DNA of 64,000 bases from Nocardia asteroides (GCF_900637185.1 NZ_LR134352.1:5136001-5200000); one strand, 5' to 3'; positions 21,656 to 31,605 are shown, counted from the first letter of the stretch. Notes: generated from the sequence alone by a model not told the origin. Made by a program: numbers and translations.

Positions 21656-22756
21656 GTGGTGGCGGTCTTCTTGGAACATGCGCCCGCGTCGAACGTGGTC
21701 AGGCCGGTACCGACCGGCGCGGCCCTCGGCGCGCTACGGGGCTGGACGGCGCGGATCCCGCGCGATGTCGCCGATGTCGCGGCGGCGGGCACGGTGGTGG
21801 CCGCGCTCGCCCTCGGCACCCTGACCCTGATCACGACGATCACCGGCGCCGATCCCCGGGCCGACGTGCCCGCGACGGCCGCGTTGCTGGTCGTCTGCCT
21901 GGCGATCTACGTCCGGCATCTCGTCTTCGCCGTCCGCGACGCCATCCCGCCCGCCGCGCACCTCACCGCCGGACTGCTGGCGGTTCTCGTCGTGGGCGCG
22001 GCGCCCCTGCTCGGCGCGGCCTGGCTCAACAGCGCGCACATCGTCGCCGTGGTGGTGGTGCTGACGCTGCGCCCGGTCGTGGCGCTGCCGCTGGCCGTGG
22101 TGCTGATCGCCGCCGTCGCGCCGGCCGCGGCCCTGCTCGGCGCCACCGAGCAGGAAGCGCTGTGGCTGCTGGTCACCACCGCGATGCGGGTGGTCGCGGT
22201 GTACACGCTGGTGTGGATGGTCGTCGCGTTGCGCAGGCTGCGCAGCGCGGGCGCCGCGCTGGCGGCGCGGGCCGTCGCCAGGGAGCGGTTGCGGATCGAC
22301 GGGGTGATCACCCGGACGGTGCGGACGGCGCTGGTGACGATCACCGACGCCGCGGACCGGGCCGACGATCTGGTCGCCCGCGGTGACGCGGGCGCGGCGC
22401 GCGCCGAACTCGGCGACCTCGTCGACACCTCCCGCAGCGGCCTGGCCCAGGCCCGCCAGCTCATCCGCAGCTTCGCCCAGCCCGACCTGCGGCGCGAGAT
22501 CGCCGCCACCGTCACCCTGCTGACCGCGGCGGGCATCGACGCCCGGGTCGACGTCCCCACCGACGGCCCGCCGCCCGGCGAGGAGGAACGCTTGCGCGCC
22601 GAGCTGCGGCTGCTGCTGGCCCGGCTGCTGCGCGCGGGGCCGGGTCCCGCGGTCGCGATCACGGTGCGCCGGGTCGAGGGCCGGTGGCTGCTGGAGTGCC
22701 GGGCCGATCCCGCCACCGCGAGTACCGCCGCCACGTCGGGAGTCGCGGATGGCTGA
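21656..22756 (+). CDS. Degenerate sensor-kinase-like membrane protein
   Basis: About 366 residues. Five or six transmembrane segments occupy the first 190 residues, followed by a short cytoplasmic helix ARERLRIDGVITRTVRTALV where a HisKA_3 kinase would have its phospho-acceptor His. No His is present, and no ATP-binding G box is seen at the C-terminus, so it is probably a pseudokinase. It overlaps the true kinase gene by eight bases, suggesting a heteromeric sensor. The start is uncertain: GTG 21656 is chosen, while upstream in-frame ATGs fall in the promoter element. Confidence 0.75.
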   Translation: MVAVFLEHAPASNVVRPVPTGAALGALRGWTARIPRDVADVAAAGTVVAALALGTLTLITTITGADPRADVPATAALLVVCLAIYVRHLVFAVRDAIPPAAHLTAGLLAVLVVGAAPLLGAAWLNSAHIVAVVVVLTLRPVVALPLAVVLIAAVAPAAALLGATEQEALWLLVTTAMRVVAVYTLVWMVVALRRLRSAGAALAARAVARERLRIDGVITRTVRTALVTITDAADRADDLVARGDAGAARAELGDLVDTSRSGLAQARQLIRSFAQPDLRREIAATVTLLTAAGIDARVDVPTDGPPPGEEERLRAELRLLLARLLRAGPGPAVAITVRRVEGRWLLECRADPATASTAATSGVADG

Positions 22757-23894
22757 GGCGACCCGGCCGCTCGTCGGCCCCTGGCTCGCGACGGCCCGGA
22801 CCGCGCGCGTCCTGCTCATCGGCGCCACCTGCACCACCGGCGCGCTGGCCCCGGCCAGAGCCACGGTGGCGGGCACCGGCCAGGTCGGTCCCACGCTCGG
22901 CTGGTGGGCGCTGGGCGTCGCGGTGGTGCTGGTCCACCTGTATCACGCGTTCAGCGCGGTCGACGGCGGGCGGCCGCGCTGGTGGCCCGCCTCGTTCGCC
23001 CTGCTGACCACCCTGGTGTATCTGCCGCTGGTCTGGGCGCCGGTGGCGTGGGGCATCAGCCAGGTGTTCTTCGTGGCCTCGGCCGCGCTGCTGTTCGGGG
23101 GCGTGGCGCGGGCCGTCCTGGTGGTCGCGCCGATCGCGGGCACCGCGCTGGGCACCCTGCTCGCCCCCGGCCCCGGCGGCTCGGGGCACCTGGGGGCCGA
23201 CGCCATCGAGGTGGTGGTGGTCTTCACCGCGCTGGCCGGGTGCCTCGTCGGGGTGACCCATCTCGTGCGGGCCGTGCACCAGCTCGACCGCACCCGCACC
23301 GACCTGGCCGAGCAGGCCGCCGGGCAGGAGCGGCTGCGCGTCTCCCGTGACCTGCACGATCTGCTCGGGCAGAGCCTGTCGGCGGTGTCGCTCAAGGGCG
23401 ATCTCGCCGCGGCCCTGCTGCCGAGCGACCCGGCCGCCGCCTGGTCCGAGATCGACGGCATCGCCACCCTCGCCCGGGAGACCCTGCAGGCGATGCGGCG
23501 GGTCACCCTCGGTGAGCACACCATCTCGCTGCGCACCGAGATCGCCGGCGCCACCGCGCTGCTGTCGGCCGCGGGCATCGATACCCGGCACCGCGTCGAC
23601 CTGCCGCCGCTGGCGCCCGAGGTCGACGACGCCTTCGCCTGGGCCACCCGCGAAGGCGTCACCAATGTGCTGCGGCACAGCAGCGCGGGCACCTGCTCGA
23701 TCGTCGCGGGCAGGCGCGGCGGCATCCTGTTCCTGGAGATCGTCAACGACGGCGCGCACCGCAAGACCGGTGGCGGCAACGGCCTGGCCGGGCTCACCGA
23801 GCGCACCGCGGCGGTCTCCGGTACCGTGTCGGCGCGGCACGGCAGCGGGGACCGATTCCATCTGCGTGTCGAAATCCCAGGGGGGAAAGTATGA
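22749..23894 (+). CDS. Sensor histidine kinase, NarL/DesK type
   Basis: 381 residues. About six transmembrane helices (residues 15-165) lead to a HisKA_3 domain with the phospho-acceptor His in RVSRDLHDLLGQSLSAVSLK and a short HATPase domain (NVLRHSSAGTC for the N box, GGGNGLAGLTER for the G box). It autophosphorylates and passes phosphate to the response regulator, whose gene overlaps by four bases. No extracytoplasmic sensor domain exists, so the signal is probably membrane-derived or comes through the pseudokinase partner. Placed beside the dpg/PKS operon, it is a candidate pathway regulator. Confidence 0.92.
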   Translation: MAEATRPLVGPWLATARTARVLLIGATCTTGALAPARATVAGTGQVGPTLGWWALGVAVVLVHLYHAFSAVDGGRPRWWPASFALLTTLVYLPLVWAPVAWGISQVFFVASAALLFGGVARAVLVVAPIAGTALGTLLAPGPGGSGHLGADAIEVVVVFTALAGCLVGVTHLVRAVHQLDRTRTDLAEQAAGQERLRVSRDLHDLLGQSLSAVSLKGDLAAALLPSDPAAAWSEIDGIATLARETLQAMRRVTLGEHTISLRTEIAGATALLSAAGIDTRHRVDLPPLAPEVDDAFAWATREGVTNVLRHSSAGTCSIVAGRRGGILFLEIVNDGAHRKTGGGNGLAGLTERTAAVSGTVSARHGSGDRFHLRVEIPGGKV

Positions 23895-24496
23895 TTCGCG
23901 TTCTGGTCGCCGAGGACATGCACATGATCCGGGGCGCGCTGGTGGCGCTGCTCTCGCGCGAGGCCGACATGGACGTGGTGGCCGAACTCGACCGCGGTGA
24001 CCTCGTGCTCGACGAGATCACCCGCACCGCACCGGATGTCGCGCTGCTCGACATCGATATGCCCGGCCTGGACGGGCTCAGCGTCGCCCAGCGCGTGCAC
24101 GAGCAGATGCCCGGATGCCGGGTGCTCATCCTCACCGGGCTCAGCCAGCCCGGCTACCTGCTGCGCGCCCTGCAGGCCCATGTGCGCGGGTTCGTGGTCA
24201 AGGACGCGCCCGCCCAGACCCTGGCCGACAGCATCCGCAAGGTCGTCGCCGGGGAACGGGTGATCGACACCGATCTCGTGGCCGCCGCGCTGGAGACCGG
24301 GACCAGCCCGCTCACCACGCGCGAGGCCGACGTCATCCGGGCCGCCGAGACCGGGATCAGCACCGACGAGATCGCGACCACACTGTTCCTCTCGCCGGCG
24401 ACCGTGCGCAACTACCTGTCCAACGCCATCACCAAGATCGGTGGCCGCAACCGCATCGACGCGATCCGCATCGCCCGCAACGCCGGCTGGCTCTGA
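23891..24496 (+). CDS. Response regulator, NarL/LuxR family
   Basis: 201 residues. The receiver domain has the phosphorylated Asp in ALLDIDMPGLDGL, acidic pocket residues in VLVAEDMHMI, Thr in LILTG and Lys in FVVKDAP. A linker leads to a LuxR-type helix-turn-helix: LTTREADVIRAAETGISTD, then TLFLSPATVRNYLSNAI. The start overlaps the kinase stop (ATGA). It resembles DesR-like regulators. The repeated element at 21569-21600 and 25460-25491 is the most likely binding site. Confidence 0.93.
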   Translation: MIRVLVAEDMHMIRGALVALLSREADMDVVAELDRGDLVLDEITRTAPDVALLDIDMPGLDGLSVAQRVHEQMPGCRVLILTGLSQPGYLLRALQAHVRGFVVKDAPAQTLADSIRKVVAGERVIDTDLVAAALETGTSPLTTREADVIRAAETGISTDEIATTLFLSPATVRNYLSNAITKIGGRNRIDAIRIARNAGWL

Positions 24497-24518
24497 ACCG
24501 GTCCACGAACGACGACAA

Positions 24519-24546
24519 GGCCCGACGGCACGGATGCCGTCGGGCC
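24519..24546. terminator. Bidirectional terminator hairpin
   Basis: GGCCCGACGGCA and its exact reverse complement form a perfect 12-bp stem with a CGGA loop, between the convergent response-regulator and hydrolase genes. Confidence 0.85.
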
Positions 24547-24564
24547 CTGTCGGGTGCGGATCAC

Positions 24565-25386
24565 TCAGCGCGCGGCCGCGGTGATCGTCGCGACGACCTC
24601 GTCGGGGTGTGACACCGGCGAGGCGTGCGAGGACTTGACCTCGGTGATCTTCGCCTTCACCCGGTCGGCCTGGAACCGCTGCGAGGCGGGCGGCAGGGTC
24701 TGATCCTCGGTCGAGATCAGGTACCAGGTCGGCAGTGACGCCCACGACGGGTCACCGCTCGGCTCGGCCTGCGCGGCCGCCGAGGTCGGCTTCTGCCGGG
24801 CGGCCAGCGTCGAGGCGACCTCGGGGCTGACGTCCTGGGCGAAGACCTCGCCGTACTTGTCCGGCGCCAGCGTCACCTCGGGCGGGCCGGTCTCGGCCGG
24901 CTTGACCTGCAACGCGGTGCCGATCTTGCTGCCGGGGTACTTCTCCGGATCCGAGAGCGCCTGTACCGGTTCACCTTTCACGGGCGCGAAGCCGGCGATG
25001 AACACCGCAGACTTGACGTCGGGCCGGTGCATGTTGCTGATCACCGCACCGCCGTAGGAGTGCCCGACCAGCACGACGGGGCCGGTGACGTTCGCGATGG
25101 CCGCGGTGACGGCGGCCGCGTCGGAACTCGGCCCGCGCAGCGGATTGTCCGGCTGCACCACCTGGTAGCCCTGGGCGCGCAACTTGCCCGCGACCGAGTC
25201 CCAGCTGGAGCTGTCGGAGAACGAGCCGTGCACCAGCACGATCGTCGGCTTGGCCGCCGCGGCGGCGCTGGTCGTCGAGGCCGGTGACGATGCGGTGTCG
25301 GTGTCGCTGCCGCAGGCCGCGGTCGCGAACACCGCGAGGGCGGCGAGTGCGGTCGTGACGGATCGGAGCCGGACGAGCTTGTGCAT
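24565..25386 (-). CDS. Alpha/beta hydrolase lipoprotein
   Basis: 273 residues. The N-terminus is a lipoprotein signal peptide: basic MHKLVRLRS, a hydrophobic core, then lipobox AVFATAAC, so it is likely anchored outside the membrane. The hydrolase core shows IVLVHGSFSDSSSW (oxyanion), nucleophile Ser in LVGHSYGGAV and the terminal His in SSHASPVSHPDE. It resembles salicylate-esterase/EstC-like hydrolases. It could cleave an ester exported from the adjacent pathway, or act as a general esterase. Its upstream region carries a copy of the element found in front of the sensor genes, implying common control. Confidence 0.88.
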   Translation of the reverse strand: MHKLVRLRSVTTALAALAVFATAACGSDTDTASSPASTTSAAAAAKPTIVLVHGSFSDSSSWDSVAGKLRAQGYQVVQPDNPLRGPSSDAAAVTAAIANVTGPVVLVGHSYGGAVISNMHRPDVKSAVFIAGFAPVKGEPVQALSDPEKYPGSKIGTALQVKPAETGPPEVTLAPDKYGEVFAQDVSPEVASTLAARQKPTSAAAQAEPSGDPSWASLPTWYLISTEDQTLPPASQRFQADRVKAKITEVKSSHASPVSHPDEVVATITAAAR

Positions 25387-25459
25387 GGCATTCCATTCTC
25401 GTAGTCGTCGATGTCACGACCGAGCATCCCAACGCGGCTCCGCCGCAGGTAGATGCCGA

Positions 25460-25500
25460 TGTGGACGGTGACCGATGGCAAATGTCACCGGTCACCGTCC
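25460..25500. promoter_or_regulatory. Second copy of the regulator element plus a perfect 10-bp inverted repeat
   Basis: 25460-25491 repeats the 21569-21600 element (TGTGGACGGT identical, then AATGTCA identical at the same spacing). Overlapping it, GACGGTGACC at 25465-25474 and GGTCACCGTC at 25491-25500 are exact reverse complements. The site is 74-114 bases upstream of the leftward hydrolase start and 25 bases beyond the stop of the ThDP enzyme gene, so it might also act as a transcript-end hairpin, though no T tract follows. Confidence 0.6.
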
Positions 25501-25525
25501 GCTTCTCACCGCGGACGGGTCATGA

Positions 25526-27427
25526 TCACGGCGGACCGATGTCGCGCAGCTTCTCGACGTATTCGGCGTCGGCCGCCGAGCGTTCGGCGAGCAGCACGTC
25601 CACCGTCGGCGGCGGCGTCGGCGGCACGGCCGGGGTGGTGCGGACGTCGAGCACGTACGGCTTGCCGTTGGCGACGGCCCGGAAGCCGCGCTCGAAGGCC
25701 CGGCGCAACCGGCGGGCATCGTCGACCACGTCGCCCTCGATGCCGAAGGTCTCGGCGATCGACACGAAGTCCTGCTCGGGTTCGCCCAGGCTCAGATAGG
25801 TGGCCGGGTTGGTCGGGCGCCAGCCGTAGACCCGCTCGATCAGCCCGAGCCCGATCACCAGCGACGAGTACTGCGCGTCGTTGACCACGACGTAGAGCAC
25901 CGGCAGCTCGAACTTGCTGCTGGTCCACCAGGAATTGGTGTGGAACAGCGCCGAACCGTCCCCGATGACGTTGACGATGTAGCGCTCCTGGCCCGCGGCC
26001 AGCGCGAAGCCGATCGAGGCGGGCAGCGAGAACCCCAGCGAACCGCCCGAGGTGCAGAAGTACGCGTCCGGCGAGTCGTAGTCGACCACCTTCTGCAGGG
26101 TGCTGGCGATCGAGAACGCCTCGTTGAGCACGGTGATCGGCCGGTCGAGCGTCTTCTGCACCTCGGCCAGCACGTGCGCGACCTGCGCGCCCGGGATGGG
26201 CACCGGGGCGCCGTCGAGCACCAGCGCGTCCTCGAGCACGACCTCGGTGCCCGGGGTTTCCCCGGCCGCGAGGTCGGTCTCCGTGGTGGCGACCGCGTCG
26301 AGCAGCTGGAACTGCTGGGCGTCGGCGGCGAACGCGGCGTCGCGCTGCGCCGCCAGCCGGAGGATCTCGTCGTTGCGCGCCGTGGCGGTGGCCCCGTCGA
26401 AATCGGCGCGCGCGGCGATCCCGGAGATGATCAGCGGCAGGGTCTTCTTGATGTCGCCGAGAATGCCGACCTCGGTGAAATAGTTCTTACCGATCTGCCA
26501 CGGGTCGTTGTGCAGTGCCACCTGCACCAGGTCGGCCGGAATGATCGGGCCCTTGTCCCACCGGAAGATCGAGATCTGCGCGTGTGAATTGACCCCGATC
26601 AGGAAAATGGTGTCGTAGCCACGCAGCTGCATGTGGATGCCGTCCTGGATGGGCGCCAATTCGCCCTGCCAATGCGGCAGATCGTTCGGATAGTTCATCC
26701 GGCTCGCCTGGAATTCGGAGTACACCGCGGCGCCGAGCAGATTTGCCAGGCTCTCGATCTCCGGCCAGGCGCCCGCCTCGCCGACACCGTCGCCGACGAG
26801 CAGCACCGGGCTGTTCGCCGCGGCCAGCGTCTCGACGGCCGCCGCGACGCCCGCCTCGTCACCGGTGGCGGCGTGCGCGATGCGGGTCGAGCGCGCCGGT
26901 TCCTGCAGCGTCGGCGCCTCGATGAGGAAGTCCCACGGCACCGACAGGAAGACCGGCTTGAACGGCGGGGTGAACAGCTCCTTGAACGCCCGCTGCATGA
27001 CCAGCGGAATCTCGTCGGCGCTGCGGATCTCGTGCGCCCATTTCGTGTATTGACCCGCCGTGCGGACCAGGTCCGAGCCGAGCAGCGGTTCCTGGACCAG
27101 CAGGTCGCTGTGCTGCTGACCGCACAGGATCAACACGGGCACATTCGAGGTGTAGGCGTCGAACAGGTTGCCGACGATGTTGGCGGCGCCGGGGGTGATG
27201 TGCACGAGCGCGACACCGGGCCTGCCCGCCGCGCGGGCATAACCCATCGCGGCGCCCATGGCGATGTTCTCGTGCAGTGTCGGAATGTATTCGACGCCGT
27301 TCTCCGGAATGGTGGTGGCGTCGATCAACGGGATTTCCTGGGTGCCGGGAACACCGAAGATGTATTCGATGCCGGCGTCGCGAATGTAGTCGAAGATGAC
27401 ATCGCGACCCAGTTTGGGTGAAGTCAT
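25526..27427 (-). CDS. ThDP-dependent enzyme, benzoylformate decarboxylase/acetolactate-synthase family
   Basis: 633 residues, longer than the usual 530-570 of this family. The N-terminal PYR domain carries the activating Glu in PTLHENIAMGAAMG; a central domain follows; the C-terminal PP domain has the ThDP-Mg motif from VIGDGSALFHTN to VVVNDAQYSS. An insert of about 60 residues near 390-450 accounts for the extra length. Such enzymes decarboxylate 2-oxo acids or ligate the resulting aldehyde. The neighbouring DpgA-C would produce an arylglyoxylate, making arylglyoxylate decarboxylation to 3,5-dihydroxybenzaldehyde a reasonable hypothesis. AGGAG is five bases before ATG 27427. Substrate is inferred only. 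Confidence 0.85.
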   Translation of the reverse strand: MTSPKLGRDVIFDYIRDAGIEYIFGVPGTQEIPLIDATTIPENGVEYIPTLHENIAMGAAMGYARAAGRPGVALVHITPGAANIVGNLFDAYTSNVPVLILCGQQHSDLLVQEPLLGSDLVRTAGQYTKWAHEIRSADEIPLVMQRAFKELFTPPFKPVFLSVPWDFLIEAPTLQEPARSTRIAHAATGDEAGVAAAVETLAAANSPVLLVGDGVGEAGAWPEIESLANLLGAAVYSEFQASRMNYPNDLPHWQGELAPIQDGIHMQLRGYDTIFLIGVNSHAQISIFRWDKGPIIPADLVQVALHNDPWQIGKNYFTEVGILGDIKKTLPLIISGIAARADFDGATATARNDEILRLAAQRDAAFAADAQQFQLLDAVATTETDLAAGETPGTEVVLEDALVLDGAPVPIPGAQVAHVLAEVQKTLDRPITVLNEAFSIASTLQKVVDYDSPDAYFCTSGGSLGFSLPASIGFALAAGQERYIVNVIGDGSALFHTNSWWTSSKFELPVLYVVVNDAQYSSLVIGLGLIERVYGWRPTNPATYLSLGEPEQDFVSIAETFGIEGDVVDDARRLRRAFERGFRAVANGKPYVLDVRTTPAVPPTPPPTVDVLLAERSAADAEYVEKLRDIGPP

Positions 27428-27505
27428 TGTGCTCCTGTCGAGCGATTCGAGGTCGTGGACCGTCTCGGGGGGAAAGCGCGCGCGTCGACAGCCCCGGTCC
27501 GCATG

Positions 27506-27534
27506 AAAAAGGGCCCTGACCTGACGGCCGGGCC
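27506..27534 (-). terminator. Terminator-like hairpin in the leader of the ThDP gene
   Basis: Reading leftward, GGCCC (27534-27530) can pair with GGGCC (27516-27512), followed by CTTTTT. It lies about 80 bases before the ATG of the ThDP gene and so could attenuate it. No leader peptide or known riboswitch was recognised. The remaining bases from 27428 to 28136, between this gene and the divergent ATP-grasp cassette, hold no gene I can support. Confidence 0.3.
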
Positions 27535-28136
27535 GGTAACGCGTGGCGAGGGAGCTGCGAACTGTCCGAGAAGCGGGAGGGGCACCGGCTACGGCGCCGG
27601 AAAGGGCTCGTCCGGGAAAGGAACTCCGTTGTGTCGCAATCACTTTGAGCATGCGACCGCCCGCTGTTCCCAGCATGACGCAGTGGCGGGAGTCCGTCAA
27701 CAGCAGCGCCGGATTCCGTCGAATCCGCTGGCAGAACGGGCGCGGGCCGGAAAAGTGTGGCGCCGCGCGGACACCGGCACGGTTCGGCGTAAGCGTTTCA
27801 CCCCGCCGTGGCGCCGGACGCGGCCGCCGCGGCGCGCCTCACCGCGGACCGGCTACGCCGAGCCGATCCGCGACGACCCGCAATTTCCCGGCGATGCCCC
27901 GGCCCGGCCCGGTCGGCATCGTTAGCTGATCGATTGCCGGTGCGACGGGGCGATCCGTCCTCCGGTTGCCCGAAATTCTGTCCCCGCTAGGCGATCACGC
28001 GCCGCTCGGCGGTTTGCCCGGGGCCTCGCAAATCTCGCGAACCCACTCGGCGGGGCGCTCGCGCGCGCTATGATCCGAAGCACCTTCGGGGGTTCTGGCA
28101 AATCGCGAGCAGACGAGAAGATCGGAGTGAGTGCCC

Positions 28137-28556
28137 ATGACCGACGCCATCCACCTCCCCGCTACCGCGTCGTCCCGAGATCGGGGCCCGGCCCTGCGGG
28201 GATTGCTGGTGGCCGAGTCCGATCGCGACATCTCGGTGCGCGTCGAGGGTGGAACCTGGACCTTCGACCGGCGTGATGTCCTGCGGCTCACCGAGGACCG
28301 CGCCGACGCGGGCGAACGGCAGGTGCGCGTCGACATCAGGCCCGGCGCGACCGCCGATTTCACCCGCCGGATGCGCGTGGAACTGGTCGAGCGCCCGATC
28401 ACCCTGGCGCCGGATCCGTCCGAGGCGCTCGGTGACGACCAGCTCGCCGCCGCCACCCGCCGGTGGGCCGGCAAGCTGCGCATCGCCGAGCGCGGCGGTG
28501 TCACGGGTGCCACGTTCACCTTCCGCGACGGCATCAACTGCGACAGCCTCGACTGA
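28137..28556 (+). CDS. Small protein paired with an ATP-grasp maturase; candidate RiPP precursor or partner
   Basis: 139 residues, not recognised. The first 100 residues look like a beta-rich domain (DISVRVEGGTWTFDRRDV), and the C-terminus ends in Thr- and Asp-rich ATFTFRDGINCDSLD. Graspetide precursors carry such Thr/Ser plus Asp/Glu tails, which MvdD-type ligases join as esters or amides. However, 139 residues is long for a precursor, so it may instead be a partner domain of the ligase. GGAG at 28124-28127 is nine bases before ATG 28137; GTG 28131 is a weaker start. Thirteen bases separate it from the ligase. TATGAT at 28069-28074 may be the -10. Confidence 0.6.
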   Translation: MTDAIHLPATASSRDRGPALRGLLVAESDRDISVRVEGGTWTFDRRDVLRLTEDRADAGERQVRVDIRPGATADFTRRMRVELVERPITLAPDPSEALGDDQLAAATRRWAGKLRIAERGGVTGATFTFRDGINCDSLD

Positions 28557-28569
28557 AGCGGCACCGACC

Positions 28570-29529
28570 ATGGAACGCGCGACCGACGCGGTGCTCATCG
28601 TCTCCGAGACCGACGACCTGCACGCCGATGCGCTGGCCGCCACCCTGCGGGAACTCCACCGGCTCGACCCGATCCGGCTGGATCTGCGCGACTTCCCCAC
28701 GCAGACAGGCAGTTTCCGCCTCGACAAGGCCGGCACCAACCGCGCGCTCGCGCACGTCCACGGTCTCGACGACGTGCGCGCGGTCTGGTGGCGCCGGGCC
28801 CATCCTTGCCTCGTACCGCACGGGGTGCGCGCCGCCGACGACGAGTTCCGCCAGGCCGAATGCGACGGGTTCCTGCAGGGCATGCTCTGGTCGATCCCGG
28901 CGTACTGGGTCAACGATCCGGCCGCCGAACGCACCGCCAGCCGCAAGATCGTGCAGCTGGAGACCGCCCAGCGGGCCGGCTTCACCATTCCGGAGACGCT
29001 GATCACCAACGATCCCGACGAGGCCCGCAGTTTCGTCGAATCCCGTTCCGGCCCAGTGGTGTACAAGCGCACCGGGACCGGGCGTGGCGAATTCTCCGAG
29101 ACCAGGATCGTTACCAAGCCGGAGCTGGCCCGGCTCGGCTCGATCCGGTCCACCCCCACCACGTTCCAGGACTACATCGAGGCGGGGTGCGACCTGCGGG
29201 TGGTGTGGGTCGACGGCATCGAGTGGGCGGTGCGCATCGACTCCCAGGCCGGCGTCGGGCGGGTCGATTCCCGCCTGGACACCTCGGTGGCGTTCACGCA
29301 CGAGCGCCTGCCCGCCTCGGTCAGCAAGTCGCTGGCCACCCTGATGGGCGCCCTCGGGCTGAGCTTCGGCGTCGTCGACCTGCGCCTGGGCACCGACGGC
29401 GAGTACTACTTCCTCGAGGTGAACCCGCAGGGCCAGTTCGCCTACCTGGAGATCAAGACCGGGCTGCCGCTGTTCAGCAGCCTGGCGAATCTGCTCGTGC
29501 ACGGGGACGGTGCCGTCCCCGGCTGGTGA
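28570..29529 (+). CDS. MvdD-family ATP-grasp peptide ligase
   Basis: 319 residues, the size of MvdC/MvdD graspetide ligases. The N-terminal domain contains the family's Trp-Arg-Arg signature (VRAVWWRRAHP). The ATP-grasp core shows the ATP-binding Lys in VVYKRTGTGRGEF, and the metal-binding Glu/Asn in LEVNPQGQFAYLEI. Such enzymes use ATP to form ester or amide links between side chains of a ribosomal peptide. The preceding small gene is the obvious substrate or partner. No transporter or protease is adjacent. The family assignment is good, but the RiPP role is inferred, since RimK-like relatives modify other substrates. Confidence 0.82.
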   Translation: MERATDAVLIVSETDDLHADALAATLRELHRLDPIRLDLRDFPTQTGSFRLDKAGTNRALAHVHGLDDVRAVWWRRAHPCLVPHGVRAADDEFRQAECDGFLQGMLWSIPAYWVNDPAAERTASRKIVQLETAQRAGFTIPETLITNDPDEARSFVESRSGPVVYKRTGTGRGEFSETRIVTKPELARLGSIRSTPTTFQDYIEAGCDLRVVWVDGIEWAVRIDSQAGVGRVDSRLDTSVAFTHERLPASVSKSLATLMGALGLSFGVVDLRLGTDGEYYFLEVNPQGQFAYLEIKTGLPLFSSLANLLVHGDGAVPGW

Positions 29530-29535
29530 GCCGCC

Positions 29536-29808
29536 TCAGTCGGCCGGATTCTTGCGCCGGTTGGCGCCGCCACGGCCGCGCAACTCCACATGCGATTCGA
29601 CCAGCACATTGTGGATGAAGCCGTACGACCGGCCGGTGGCCCTGGCCAGGGAGCGGATGCTGGCTCCCGCCTCGTACTGCTTCTTCAGCTGGGATTGCAG
29701 CCGGTCGCGGGACTTGCCCGTGACCCGGGTGCCCTTTCCCAGCGCGGCCTTGCCGATCGTCGTTTTGCCCTTGGCCGACCTAGCGGCCTGTCTCGCACTG
29801 TCGCTCAT
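29536..29808 (-). CDS. Small helix-turn-helix protein, Rv1473A-like
   Basis: 90 residues, strongly basic. A helix-turn-helix is visible in LKKQYEAGASIRSLARATGRSYGFIHNVL; the ends are Lys/Arg-rich (GKTTIGKAALGKGTRVTGKS and RGRGGANRRKNP). In M. tuberculosis the small regulator Rv1473A follows the ABC-F gene Rv1473, and here too it lies downstream of an ABC-F gene. It converges with the ATP-grasp gene with only six bases between. Its neighbour acnR in mycobacteria is about 19 kb away here, marking the island edge. Confidence 0.8.
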   Translation of the reverse strand: MSDSARQAARSAKGKTTIGKAALGKGTRVTGKSRDRLQSQLKKQYEAGASIRSLARATGRSYGFIHNVLVESHVELRGRGGANRRKNPAD

Positions 29809-29973
29809 GGCTTCCTCCGAGTCGCCGAGCAGCTGATTCCAGGCTAGACACTCCGGAGTCGGTGATCAACGAAAACAGTGATGAAACTCACCTGAGCGCC
29901 GCGAGTTCCCTCGCGACACAGCGTTTCACGCGCGACACACCGCCGATGCGGGCCCGGACCGGGCCCGACCGGC

Positions 29974-31605
<1,632 letters not shown>

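Noticed and set aside
27428..27700. Upstream extension of the ThDP gene to 27700
   Set aside because: The extra residues lack family similarity and the ATG at 27427 has an excellent RBS.
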